This document shows positions 1-6,741 of a DNA stretch of 17,679 bases, piece by piece (the stretch's first letter is position 1; each line of letters starts with the position of its first letter). This stretch comes from Candidatus Berkelbacteria bacterium. Lineage in GTDB: Bacteria; Patescibacteriota; UBA1384; JAHJRZ01. Location of the stretch: contig JAPLVI010000033.1 in assembly GCA_026397195.1 (NCBI GenBank), positions 1-17,679 on the forward strand, given 5' to 3'. The position numbers and the translations under genes are program-made. The notes under the pieces were generated by a model that saw only the letters and a list, made by a program, of their open reading frames with translations, ran no database searches and was not told the DNA's origin.

Positions 1-414
1 GCGGGCAATACCAGCAGGGAAAGAAATATAGGTTCGAACAACTGGCAAAAGTCGGGAAAAAAAGATGGCCACATCGCCGTGCTTGTTAAACCAGCGGTCA
101 GCTAAATCCAAATCGTGGTGCGAGATTAAGATATACTTGCCATATCTTTCAATTAAAGGCCGGCCACCATACATGCCAACCCAATAGGCAATGACCGAAC
201 CGACGACACAACCGACTGCGCCTGCCAGAGCGATCAGCCATAAATTGAATCTGCCATCAAAAACAAGAAATCCCGAAAATGGCATAATCACTTCAGAAGG
301 CAAGGGAATACAAGCTGACTCAATTGCCATCAATAAAACTATTCCCCCATATCCAAGGGTTGAAATGGTAGCGATGATGAAACCGGAAATGGCGGCGAGA
401 ATAGAATGAATCAT
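1..414 (-). CDS. DedA family membrane protein, 3' end cut by window edge
   Basis: The first 138 codons of a DedA (SNARE-associated, VTT domain) integral membrane protein read from 414 down to base 1, with no stop inside the window. Visible features are an N-terminal hydrophobic helix (about residues 5-30), the acidic IESACIPLPSE segment (31-41), a second hydrophobic stretch (56-80), and the family signature FSRLLPVVRTYISFPAGIAR (119-138), which carries the conserved arginines and the PAG turn. Members of this family have been shown to act as undecaprenyl-phosphate flippases (UptA-like) or general phospholipid scramblases. The ATG overlaps the upstream uppP stop as ATGA (411-414), so translation is probably coupled. 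The neighbourhood (PAP2 phosphatase, uppP) favours the lipid-carrier role, but that is inference. Complete members are usually about 200 residues, so roughly a third is missing. Confidence 0.93.
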   Translation of the reverse strand, partial: MIHSILAAISGFIIATISTLGYGGIVLLMAIESACIPLPSEVIMPFSGFLVFDGRFNLWLIALAGAVGCVVGSVIAYWVGMYGGRPLIERYGKYILISHHDLDLADRWFNKHGDVAIFFSRLLPVVRTYISFPAGIAR

Positions 415-1202
415 TTTAATATATAAAAAATAATAATTATTATTGCCAAAACTATCCTATAAATCACAAATGGAGTAAAGCTGCCGTGACTTAAATATTT
501 TAACAGATATTTAATTGAAAGATAGCCGGAGATTAGAGCGGCCAAAAAACCAATAATAGCAGCAAAAAGACTGAAGCCATTAAACCAGTCATTAATCGGC
601 AAAGAGGATAAATCTTTTGCCCTAAATATCGTCGCGCCAAGCATAATCGGGGTGGCAATGAGAAAAGAAAATTTGGCCGCCGTTCTTCTCTTAAAACCCA
701 AGGCGATGCCGGCAGTCATGGTCGCGCCCGATCTCGAAATGCCGGGAATGAGAGCTAAACTCTGGCCAAGACCGATCAAAATTGACTGCCAATAATTCAT
801 ATTTTTAAGTTTTTGGGTGTGTTTGATCAAGCGGTCAACTAGATAAATAATTAGACCGAAAATAGCTAAGGTCGAAGCAATTAATAGTGGCGAGCGCAAA
901 GAAATTTCGATTTTACTCTCAAATGCGTATCCCAAAATCGCCGCCGGAATACAAGCAATAATGATTAAAGCTAAAAGCTTATATTTCTTTTCTTTAAAAA
1001 TCCCAAACCAATCCTTGGCAAAAAAATAGATGATGGCAATTAGCGTCCCAAGATGCAAAAAAACATCAAAAGAAAGTCCCGGATCTTTCCAATGAAAAAA
1101 GTATGGAATAAGAATCAAGTGGGCGGTTGAAGATATAGGTAAAAACTCAGCAATCCCTTGGACCAAACCATAAACTAGCGCTTGAAAAAGTTGAAAAAAC
1201 AT
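411..1202 (-). CDS. uppP: Undecaprenyl-diphosphatase UppP (BacA family)
   Basis: A 263-residue polytopic membrane protein that hydrolyses undecaprenyl diphosphate to the monophosphate on the outer face of the membrane, regenerating the carrier for peptidoglycan and other envelope polymers. Both family motifs are present: the (E/Q)G-x-(T/A)EFLPISS-x-H block at residues 15-28 (QGIAEFLPISSTAH) and PGISRSGAT at 153-161, holding the catalytic serine and arginine. About eight hydrophobic segments and the normal length fit BacA/UppP. The ATG at 1202 lies 8 bases after the PAP2 gene stop. No Shine-Dalgarno sequence is visible, so it probably depends on coupling. Its TGA stop overlaps the dedA start. 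Confidence 0.96.
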   Translation of the reverse strand: MFFQLFQALVYGLVQGIAEFLPISSTAHLILIPYFFHWKDPGLSFDVFLHLGTLIAIIYFFAKDWFGIFKEKKYKLLALIIIACIPAAILGYAFESKIEISLRSPLLIASTLAIFGLIIYLVDRLIKHTQKLKNMNYWQSILIGLGQSLALIPGISRSGATMTAGIALGFKRRTAAKFSFLIATPIMLGATIFRAKDLSSLPINDWFNGFSLFAAIIGFLAALISGYLSIKYLLKYLSHGSFTPFVIYRIVLAIIIIIFYILK

Positions 1203-1210
1203 AATTTAAA

Positions 1211-1795
1211 TTAATTCTTCTTATCTTGAAACTGACGAAGTAGGTTATTTTTAACCCAACCTCCTTCTCTCTGAACCAACCAGGCAGCGAAAATCCCAAA
1301 AATTGAACCGGCAATGATATCCGATGGGTAATGAACACCGGCGGCAATACGAGAAAGCCCCACAATAGCGGCCAAAACAGACAAAAAAATTCCCAACCGC
1401 CTATACCCGGTAAAATAAAACGAGGCAGCAATGGCAAAAACAAAAATTGAATGGGCCGAAGGAAAAGAAGTGGGGTCGACCGTAACTGAAAGTTGCTTAA
1501 CATCCTGGTGAGAAATATAGGGGCGGTTTCTGATGAAAACCAAGTTAATCAACTGGTCGATCAGAAATGCCCAAGCGAGAGATAGCATAGTGTAAATTAC
1601 CGCCCTTTTTGATTTATGCTCCTCTTTTTTATTGGGCTTGTTTAGCCACCACATATAGGCAATTATGAGAAAAAAGAAAAAAATAAGATATTTGGCACAA
1701 ATAAAGACAAGAAGCTTAATCCAAAAGCTGTCTTTAGCTAGGTTATTAAAAAATAAGAATATTGAGTAATCAATATGTCTAATAAATTCAAGCAT
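1211..1795 (-). CDS. PAP2 superfamily phosphatase (lipid phosphate phosphatase, BcrC-like)
   Basis: A 194-residue membrane phosphatase of the PAP2 (type 2 phosphatidic acid phosphatase) superfamily. Motif 2 (PSAHS, residues 112-116) and motif 3 (SR-x5-H-x3-D, residues 148-159, with R149, H155 and D159) are intact. Motif 1 is reduced: it has the arginine-proline pair (RP at 91-92), but the lysine normally seven residues earlier is N84. Hydrophobic segments lie at about 10-20, 28-50, 65-88, 117-130, 135-147 and 160-175. As first gene of a PAP2-uppP-dedA cluster it may be a second, BcrC-type undecaprenyl-diphosphate phosphatase; phosphatidylglycerol-phosphate or another lipid phosphate as substrate is equally possible. 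It starts at ATG 1795 with no clear Shine-Dalgarno sequence. Confidence 0.9.
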   Translation of the reverse strand: MLEFIRHIDYSIFLFFNNLAKDSFWIKLLVFICAKYLIFFFFLIIAYMWWLNKPNKKEEHKSKRAVIYTMLSLAWAFLIDQLINLVFIRNRPYISHQDVKQLSVTVDPTSFPSAHSIFVFAIAASFYFTGYRRLGIFLSVLAAIVGLSRIAAGVHYPSDIIAGSIFGIFAAWLVQREGGWVKNNLLRQFQDKKN

Positions 1796-1801
1796 ACATT
1801 T

Positions 1802-1815
1802 TTATGATATCATAA
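1802..1815. promoter_or_regulatory. Perfect 14-bp palindrome upstream of the PAP2 gene
   Basis: TTATGATATCATAA is its own reverse complement and ends 7 bases before the PAP2 start codon, in the divergent PAP2/xerD region. It also contains a TATGAT that could be a -10 box on the minus strand. It could be an operator, but an A+T-rich palindrome of this size could also arise by chance. Confidence 0.35.
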
Positions 1816-1819
1816 TGAC

Positions 1820-1846
1820 TTGAGATTAAAAGAACTATGATATAAT
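1820..1846 (+). promoter_or_regulatory. Probable promoter of the tyrosine recombinase gene
   Basis: A consensus TATAAT (1841-1846) preceded by TGA forms an extended -10 element; TTGAGA at 1820-1825 is a possible -35 with a short 15-base spacer. Transcription would begin near 1853, leaving about 20 bases before the ATG at 1874. The sequence 1841-1850 (TATAATTATA) is palindromic, so the minus strand also reads TATAAT (1850-1845), which could serve the divergent PAP2 operon. Confidence 0.55.
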
Positions 1847-1873
1847 TATATTGTGCGACAAATAAGGAGACTT

Positions 1874-2815
1874 ATGAAAATTAAAAAACTTATCACCGAT
1901 TTTCTCGAATATCTTGAAGTAGAGAGAAATGTTTCCCAGAAAACAATCGAAAATTATGACCATTATTTAAAAAGATATCTGGATTTTAGCGGTGATATCA
2001 ATCCAGGCAAAATTGATTTAAATAACGTTAAAAAATATCGCTTATTCCTCAATCGCTATAAAGATAAAAATGGCCACGAGCTTTCCAAACTAACCCAAAG
2101 CTACCATATTATTGCTTTGCGCGCTTTTCTCAAATATCTGGCTAAAAATGATATTAAAACAGTGCCAGCAGAAAAGATTGAGCTACCCAAAACTGAAGGC
2201 CGGACAGTCACTTTTTTGGAAGAAGACGAAGTGGAGCGGCTCTTGGAAACTGCTGGCACTAAAGATACATTAGTTGACTTACGCAACCGGGCAATTCTGG
2301 AGACTCTTTATTCCACCGGTCTTAGAGTTTCAGAATTAGTTGGTCTTGATAGAGACCATATTAACCTTAAACGGGGAGAATTTTCCGTTAAGGGCAAGGG
2401 GGGCAAAACCAGATTGGTATTTTTAAGTAAAGAAGCTATTGAATGGATAAATAAATATTTAGCTAAACGCGGTGACCCTGATCCGGCGTTGTTTATTAGG
2501 GCTGATAGAAGAAGTAAAAAAGATATTGAAAAAACGGCAGATCATTCCCTGCGTTTAACCCCCAGGAGCATACAGCGAATTATTGATGGGTCAGCCCGCA
2601 AAGCAGGCATCACCAAAACGGTAACACCACATACATTGCGCCATTCTTTTGCGACAGAATTATTGATGAATGGGGCGGATATCCGCTCGGTCCAGGAAAT
2701 GCTCGGCCACTCATCGATTACCACCACTCAAATATACACCCACATTACCGATCGACAGCTACGTGATGTTCATCGTGCTTTTCACGGTAAAAGAAAAAAG
2801 AAAGACAAAAAGTAG
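1874..2815 (+). CDS. xerD: Tyrosine recombinase, XerC/XerD type
   Basis: A 313-residue site-specific recombinase expected to resolve chromosome dimers at dif or integrate elements. The N-terminal SAM-like core-binding domain covers residues 1-95 and the catalytic domain about 113-300. All six active-site positions are visible: R151 (GLRVSEL), K175 (KGKGGK), H253 and R256 (HTLRHSF), H279 (LGHSS) and Y288 (IYTH). Length and motif spacing match XerD, except for a small insertion at about 209-228. I start at ATG 1874, which has AAGGAG four bases upstream; an in-frame GTG at 1853 would add seven residues but sits at the predicted transcription start. It could be the sole Xer of the genome or one of a pair; the sequence alone does not separate XerC from XerD. 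Confidence 0.92.
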   Translation: MKIKKLITDFLEYLEVERNVSQKTIENYDHYLKRYLDFSGDINPGKIDLNNVKKYRLFLNRYKDKNGHELSKLTQSYHIIALRAFLKYLAKNDIKTVPAEKIELPKTEGRTVTFLEEDEVERLLETAGTKDTLVDLRNRAILETLYSTGLRVSELVGLDRDHINLKRGEFSVKGKGGKTRLVFLSKEAIEWINKYLAKRGDPDPALFIRADRRSKKDIEKTADHSLRLTPRSIQRIIDGSARKAGITKTVTPHTLRHSFATELLMNGADIRSVQEMLGHSSITTTQIYTHITDRQLRDVHRAFHGKRKKKDKK

Positions 2816-4315
2816 CTAAAGATTTTTTACCTTTTTTAATGCTTCTTCTTTTGTTTTTATTGTGCCTTTTAGTTGTAACTCTCTAATTTTTGCCAATACT
2901 TCTCCTACCCTTGGGCCGCTTTTGATTTTCAAAACTTTCATTACATCGTTTCCGTTTATCAAAGACTCTGGTAAAGTTCTTTCTTTTTGCTTGGTCTTAA
3001 CCGTTTCTCTTATCTCATTAATTTTTTTTACAAAGGCATTATAAATAGAATAATCCGGTTTGCCCGAAGGCGGAATAGTCGCCGAAATATCTGCCCAAGA
3101 AAGACGTAAAAGTTCATCACCTACACCATCTTCGCGAAAGAAATATTTTTCAAAAGTGGTTAATTTCATCTCTTCAGGCTTAGCGGTAATTAGAATCATA
3201 TGCTTTCGTACTAACCAAATAACCGTCTCTTCATCAACATGAAGACCACTCTCGGGCGCCTGGGAGGTAAGCTTTAGTCTGTCGATTATCTCTTTAACGA
3301 TTTTTGCCCCAATTTCATCATGTTCGTTAAAATGGATGCGGTCATCTTTACCTTCCGGCGGAGTATAAGTTTGCGGCTTGCCAATATCGTGGAAAAGAAG
3401 GGCTAATTTTAAATTAATTGAAATTTTGTTATCCTTACCGATTACCGGTTTAGATTCTTTCAATTTATCTAAAGCTAGTAGGGTGTGTTTATAAACATCT
3501 CCTTCGGAATGAAAATTTTGGGGCTGTTTAACGCCTTGCATCGCCTTAACTTCATCCAAAAGCTCTTCGAGAAGCCCAACTTGATCATAGAGCTTTAAAG
3601 TTTTAACCAGATTTTTATTAAATGCCTTTAAAAATTCTTTGGCGATTACCTCCTCGGCCACTCTTTTTTTAGAAATATCGTCTTCTATGGGTTTAGTAAT
3701 TTCAATTAATTTATCTTTCATGCCCACAAATGTTGCTTCATCAATTTTAAAATTCAGCTGCACGGCAAACCTTACTCCCCGTAAAATCCTTGAGGGATCT
3801 TCCTGAAATCTCTCTTCGGGCTTGCCAACGGTTCTGATTATCTTATTTTTTAGGTCTTCCTTGCCTTTAAATTCATCAACTAGTTCAAAATTACGCAAGT
3901 TAAGTGCCATGGCGTTAATAGTGAAATCCCTTCTCGCGAGGTCATCTTTAATACTTAAGCCCTCGGTTTTTACCTCAATATCTTTATATCCTTCGCCCAG
4001 CCAATGTTCATCTCGAGGCAGTGCAATATCAAATGAATTCTTTTCTCCCTTGGGAATAAAAATAAAGACGCCAAAGGCGCGGGATTCAACATCCTTAACT
4101 ATGCCATTTTTCTCGAGAAATTCTTCTAATTCATTTCTCTCAATCCCTTCAACCACAAAATCCAGATCCTCGGGTGGCACAGCTGAATTATTTATAAGGT
4201 CTCTCACCGCTCCGCCAACTAAAAAGACCTTTACTTGGGAAGAGTCTTTATGGATTTTCCTAATAAATTGAAAGCGTTTTTCTTTTAGACTGTTTTTGAA
4301 TTCTTCAATCTTCAT
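2816..4315 (-). CDS. cca: CCA tRNA nucleotidyltransferase / poly(A) polymerase family with HD domain
   Basis: A 499-residue protein expected to add or repair the 3' CCA end of tRNAs in the cytoplasm. The nucleotidyltransferase head has LVGGAVRD (32-39) followed by the metal-binding pair in EDLDF (D50, D52) and RRDFTINAMA (128-137); the neck carries EDPSRILRGVRFA (172-184). A C-terminal HD phosphohydrolase-like domain follows, with FHDIGKP (308-314) and a downstream histidine cluster near 328-332. It starts at ATG 4315 with no Shine-Dalgarno sequence: a TATAAT box ends only 6 bases upstream, so the mRNA is probably leaderless. It converges on xerD, and the two stop codons abut at 2815/2816. 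Confidence 0.93.
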   Translation of the reverse strand: MKIEEFKNSLKEKRFQFIRKIHKDSSQVKVFLVGGAVRDLINNSAVPPEDLDFVVEGIERNELEEFLEKNGIVKDVESRAFGVFIFIPKGEKNSFDIALPRDEHWLGEGYKDIEVKTEGLSIKDDLARRDFTINAMALNLRNFELVDEFKGKEDLKNKIIRTVGKPEERFQEDPSRILRGVRFAVQLNFKIDEATFVGMKDKLIEITKPIEDDISKKRVAEEVIAKEFLKAFNKNLVKTLKLYDQVGLLEELLDEVKAMQGVKQPQNFHSEGDVYKHTLLALDKLKESKPVIGKDNKISINLKLALLFHDIGKPQTYTPPEGKDDRIHFNEHDEIGAKIVKEIIDRLKLTSQAPESGLHVDEETVIWLVRKHMILITAKPEEMKLTTFEKYFFREDGVGDELLRLSWADISATIPPSGKPDYSIYNAFVKKINEIRETVKTKQKERTLPESLINGNDVMKVLKIKSGPRVGEVLAKIRELQLKGTIKTKEEALKKVKNL

Positions 4316-4321
4316 ATTTAT

Positions 4322-4327
4322 ATTATA
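4322..4327 (-). promoter_or_regulatory. Extended -10 box of cca, predicting a leaderless mRNA
   Basis: On the minus strand TGATATAAT forms an extended -10 element (hexamer 4327-4322). Six bases separate it from the cca ATG (4315), so transcription should begin on or next to the start codon. No convincing -35 is visible, as is common for extended -10 promoters. Confidence 0.6.
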
Positions 4328-4350
4328 TCAGTTAATTTCTAGGAAAATGT

Positions 4351-4460
4351 CCTCGCGGGATGAACCCGACCCCGCCGGCGGCGGGGCATCAGGGCGGGTT
4401 CGTTGGCAAAGTCGCAGCTCCGCTGCCTCTATTGGCCTTCATCCTCGAGAAACTCGAGGT
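4351..4460 (+). repeat. Dispersed structured intergenic element, copy 1
   Basis: About 110 bases between the divergent cca and ychF genes. An outer stem GAACCCG/CGGGTTC (4362-4368 with 4395-4401) encloses a hairpin with a 7-bp stem CCCCGCC/GGCGGGG (4370-4376 with 4380-4386) and an 8-base bulge CATCAGGG. A small hairpin GCAGC-TCC-GCTGC (4414-4426) and a perfect CCTCGAG-AAA-CTCGAGG (4443-4459) follow; GGATGAA (4358-4364) can alternatively pair with TTCATCC (4438-4444). Copy 2 (7887-7999) shares identical blocks of 10, 17 and 10 bases with it, and copy 3 (12924-13061, inverted) shares the architecture. It lies in the sense orientation upstream of ychF, but I see no strong promoter that would make it part of a ychF leader. 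Function unknown. Confidence 0.7.
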
Positions 4461-4536
4461 ATTCAGGCGATTTCCAATAAAATAAACGATATTTGTTTTT
4501 TCGTCAATAAAGGTTTAATCTATTCTTAGGAGTAAT

Positions 4537-5625
4537 ATGAGCTTATCTATTGGTATTGTTGGACTTCCTAATGCCGGCAAATCAACCCTTTTTAATGCCC
4601 TATTAAAACAAAGGAAAGCAACTACCGCGATCCATCCTTTTACTACCATTGAGCCAAATGTAGGCATAATTAAAGTTCCAGACCCTCGTCTTAAAAAGAT
4701 AAAAAAGATTCTTAAACTTAAAAAAACGATACCCGCCACTATTAAATTCATTGATATCGCCGGATTGGTTAAGGGTGCTCATAAAGGCGAGGGGTTGGGT
4801 AATCAATTTCTCTCTCATATCCGTGAAGTCAATGCTATAATTTTAATTTTTAGGCTTTTTGCCAATAAAAATGTATCCCACGTGGCTGGCGAGATTAAGC
4901 CTAAAAATGATATTGAAACGATTCTTACCGAGCTGATACTCGCTGATATGAAAACTTTGCAGAAGAAGATTGAAGAAATAAGAGGCAAGGCCAACTCTGG
5001 TGATAAAGAAGCGATGAAAGAATTCGATACACTCGAAAAGATAAACTTGCATCTAAACAAGGAGATACTCTCTTCTGAAGTTTCATTGACAAAAGAAGAA
5101 AGAAAGGTAGTGCGACCTCTGAATCTTTTGACAATGAAATCAATTCTCTATGTCGCCAATATCTCAGAGAACGATCTTCCTAAACCAAAAATATCTGAAC
5201 TCCCAGAAATTCCCAAGAAGGTTTTTGCCTCGCTTGTCTTTGTCTCAGCTAAATTCGAAGAAGAGCTTTCTGATCTAGAGAAAAAAGAGGTTAAAGAATA
5301 TCTTGGTTCTATCGGCATGAAGCGCTCGAGCCTGGATGATTTAATCCGCGGAGCGTATTCACTTTTAAAACTTATCACCTTTTACACTACGACCGAAGAT
5401 TATGTTCAGGCCTGGCCAATTAAAGATGGCTCAACAGCCTTGCGTGCCGCAGGAAAAATCCATAGTGATTTCGCTAAAAAATTTATCCGAGCCGAGGTCT
5501 TATCCTATAAAAATCTAGTTGAAGCTGAGGGAATAATTGAGGCTTCAAAAAGGGGGCTCATCCATGCTCAAGGTAAAAAATACCTTATTCTTGGTGGGGA
5601 TATTATTCGTTTTAAACATGGCTGA
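4537..5625 (+). CDS. ychF: Redox-regulated ATPase/GTPase YchF (Obg family, OLA1-like)
   Basis: A 362-residue cytoplasmic P-loop NTPase of the Obg-related YchF/OLA1 family, ribosome-associated and usually preferring ATP. It shows the P-loop GLPNAGKST (9-17), the switch region TIEPNVGII (37-45), the G3 block DIAGLVKGAHKGEGLGNQF (73-91), a coiled-coil-like insertion (about 125-200), the family's non-canonical NxxE-type G4 (VANISEND), and a C-terminal TGS domain ending ILGGDIIRFKHG. The length matches the family norm of about 363. AGGAG lies four bases before the ATG. Downstream, A+T-rich inverted repeats begin within the stop codon and may act as terminator. Confidence 0.96.
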   Translation: MSLSIGIVGLPNAGKSTLFNALLKQRKATTAIHPFTTIEPNVGIIKVPDPRLKKIKKILKLKKTIPATIKFIDIAGLVKGAHKGEGLGNQFLSHIREVNAIILIFRLFANKNVSHVAGEIKPKNDIETILTELILADMKTLQKKIEEIRGKANSGDKEAMKEFDTLEKINLHLNKEILSSEVSLTKEERKVVRPLNLLTMKSILYVANISENDLPKPKISELPEIPKKVFASLVFVSAKFEEELSDLEKKEVKEYLGSIGMKRSSLDDLIRGAYSLLKLITFYTTTEDYVQAWPIKDGSTALRAAGKIHSDFAKKFIRAEVLSYKNLVEAEGIIEASKRGLIHAQGKKYLILGGDIIRFKHG

Positions 5626-5714
5626 AATTTATGGAAATTTGTAGAAATTAAGTAGAAATTTATCGTCGCGAACAATCAATTTCTTAAATTTCAACTAATC
5701 TCTATTAATTTCTG
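5624..5714. terminator. A+T-rich iterated inverted repeat after ychF
   Basis: The left arm (5624-5661) contains four spaced copies of GAAATT at 10-11 base intervals; the right arm (5678-5714) is its imperfect reverse complement, with a spacer of about 16 bases. The first unit overlaps the ychF stop. The long weak hairpin could end ychF transcription or protect the mRNA 3' end, but there is no GC-rich stem or clear terminal U run, so the terminator role is inferred. Confidence 0.5.
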
Positions 5715-5757
5715 TGCCAATCCTTGCAAAATAAGATAATATCTGCTAAACTTCAGG

Positions 5758-5763
5758 TATAAT
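5758..5763 (+). promoter_or_regulatory. Probable -10 box of the rpsF-ssb-rpsR operon
   Basis: TATAAT at 5758-5763 would start transcription near 5770, about 18 bases before the rpsF ATG. The -35 is poor (GATAAT at 5735-5740). An alternative promoter just upstream is TTGCAA (5724-5729), 17 bases, then TG-C-TAAACT (5747-5752). Confidence 0.45.
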
Positions 5764-5787
5764 TTAAGATTATTAAGCAATAAAGAT

Positions 5788-6231
5788 ATGCTTTATTCAA
5801 TCCTTTTGATTTTAAAGAAACAAACCGATAGTCAGGCTCTCCCCGAGATTAAAAAATACATTGAGGAGAAAAAGGGTAAAATTTTATCGATCAATGAACA
5901 AGGGGATGCCAGGCTAAATCCGAGAAAAAAAGTTTCAGAATCCAATATTGTCAAACTAGAAATAGAGATAAATCCGAAAGAAGTAGAAAAAATTAAGAAA
6001 AAAATTAACCACGAGAAAGAGATTGTTTCTTATATCTTGGAAAAGAAAAAAATAGTTAAAAAAGTGAAAAAAGAAATAAAAGAAAGAAAAAAGCCCCGCA
6101 AAGCGGGGTCCGGCTCTGGCAAGAAAAAAAGAGAAACAGGCAAAGCGGAAAAAGTGCTTGATTCAATGCAGGAAGAAGAGAAGAAAATTAAGGATTTGGA
6201 TTCAACCCTTGATAAAATACTCAACGAGTAA
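5788..6231 (+). CDS. rpsF: Small ribosomal subunit protein bS6, divergent, with C-terminal extension
   Basis: A 147-residue protein in the position of S6, directly before ssb and rpsR, a gene order conserved in bacteria. Residues 1-92 fit the S6 alpha-beta fold (MLYSILLILKK start, EIKKYIEEKKGKILSINEQG, then a hydrophobic-alternating strand IVKLEIEINP), though identity to standard S6 looks low, so the call leans on context. Residues 93-135 are an extremely lysine-rich, probably disordered linker, followed by a short helix at the C terminus (LDSTLDKILNE). Ordinary S6 is about 95-135 residues. A CCCCGC-AAA-GCGGGG hairpin (6094-6108) encodes part of the linker. S6 binds 16S rRNA together with S18, encoded two genes downstream. 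Confidence 0.8.
   Translation: MLYSILLILKKQTDSQALPEIKKYIEEKKGKILSINEQGDARLNPRKKVSESNIVKLEIEINPKEVEKIKKKINHEKEIVSYILEKKKIVKKVKKEIKERKKPRKAGSGSGKKKRETGKAEKVLDSMQEEEKKIKDLDSTLDKILNE
6094..6108 (+). repeat. GC-rich hairpin within the rpsF tail
   Basis: CCCCGC (6094-6099), loop AAA, GCGGGG (6103-6108). The stem has the same sequence as the inner stem of dispersed elements 1 and 2, and it stands out in a strongly A-rich stretch. It is in frame, encoding part of the PRKAG segment of the S6 extension. Confidence 0.6.
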
Positions 6232-6260
6232 ACAAATAATATACAAAATAATATAACAGA

Positions 6261-6722
6261 ATGTTTAGCTTAAATCGAGCGACAATCATTGGGCATTTGA
6301 CCCGCGATCCAGAACTTCGCACCACTCCAAACGGACAAAATGTGTCAAGTTTTTCTGTAGCCACCAATAGAAGATGGACCGATGCCACAGGAGCACAACA
6401 GGATGCTGCTGAATTCCACGATATTGTTACTTGGGGGAAATTGGCGGAAATTGCTTCGACTATCTTACACAAAGGCGACAGGGCCTATGTTGAGGGTAGA
6501 TTGCAAACCCGAAATTGGGAAGCTCAAGATGGTTCAAGACGTTCAAAGACGGAGATTGTGGCTGAAAATCTGATTAATCTTTCTCCGCGCAAAGAGACTG
6601 GTGAAACAATCATGGAGGCTGCAGAAAAAAGTGGGCCGACAAAAAAGGAAAAGCCTAAAGAAAAGGTCAAAACCACAGAGACGGAAACGGAAGAAATAGA
6701 CATCAACGACATACCATTCTAA
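6261..6722 (+). CDS. ssb: Single-stranded DNA-binding protein
   Basis: A 153-residue SSB. The OB fold spans residues 1-110, opening with NRATIIGHLTRDPELR and including the aromatic/basic DNA-contact strands (FSVATNRRW, FHDIVTWGKLAE, YVEGRLQTRNWE). A charged, disordered linker rich in K, E and T (about 113-145) leads to the acidic partner-binding tip DINDIPF, which recruits replication and repair enzymes. It lies 29 bases after rpsF and 19 bases before rpsR. No Shine-Dalgarno sequence precedes the ATG. Confidence 0.96.
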   Translation: MFSLNRATIIGHLTRDPELRTTPNGQNVSSFSVATNRRWTDATGAQQDAAEFHDIVTWGKLAEIASTILHKGDRAYVEGRLQTRNWEAQDGSRRSKTEIVAENLINLSPRKETGETIMEAAEKSGPTKKEKPKEKVKTTETETEEIDINDIPF

Positions 6723-6741
6723 AATAAAAGAAATCCCGCTT

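Noticed and set aside
30..40. GGTTCGAAC resembles a tRNA T-arm.
   Set aside because: It lies inside the conserved dedA coding sequence, with no acceptor stem or anticodon arm around it.
191..409. Open frame of 72 codons on the plus strand.
   Set aside because: It is antisense to the clearly conserved dedA gene and shows no recognisable features.
4076..4090. CGCC-AAA-GGCG hairpin inside cca as another embedded palindrome.
   Set aside because: It encodes the ESRAFGVF segment, conserved in this enzyme family, so the short palindrome is likely coincidental.
4360..4401. Element copy 1 as a hammerhead ribozyme, because the minus strand contains CTGATG.
   Set aside because: The rest of the conserved core (the GAAA strand and the three-way junction) is not present.
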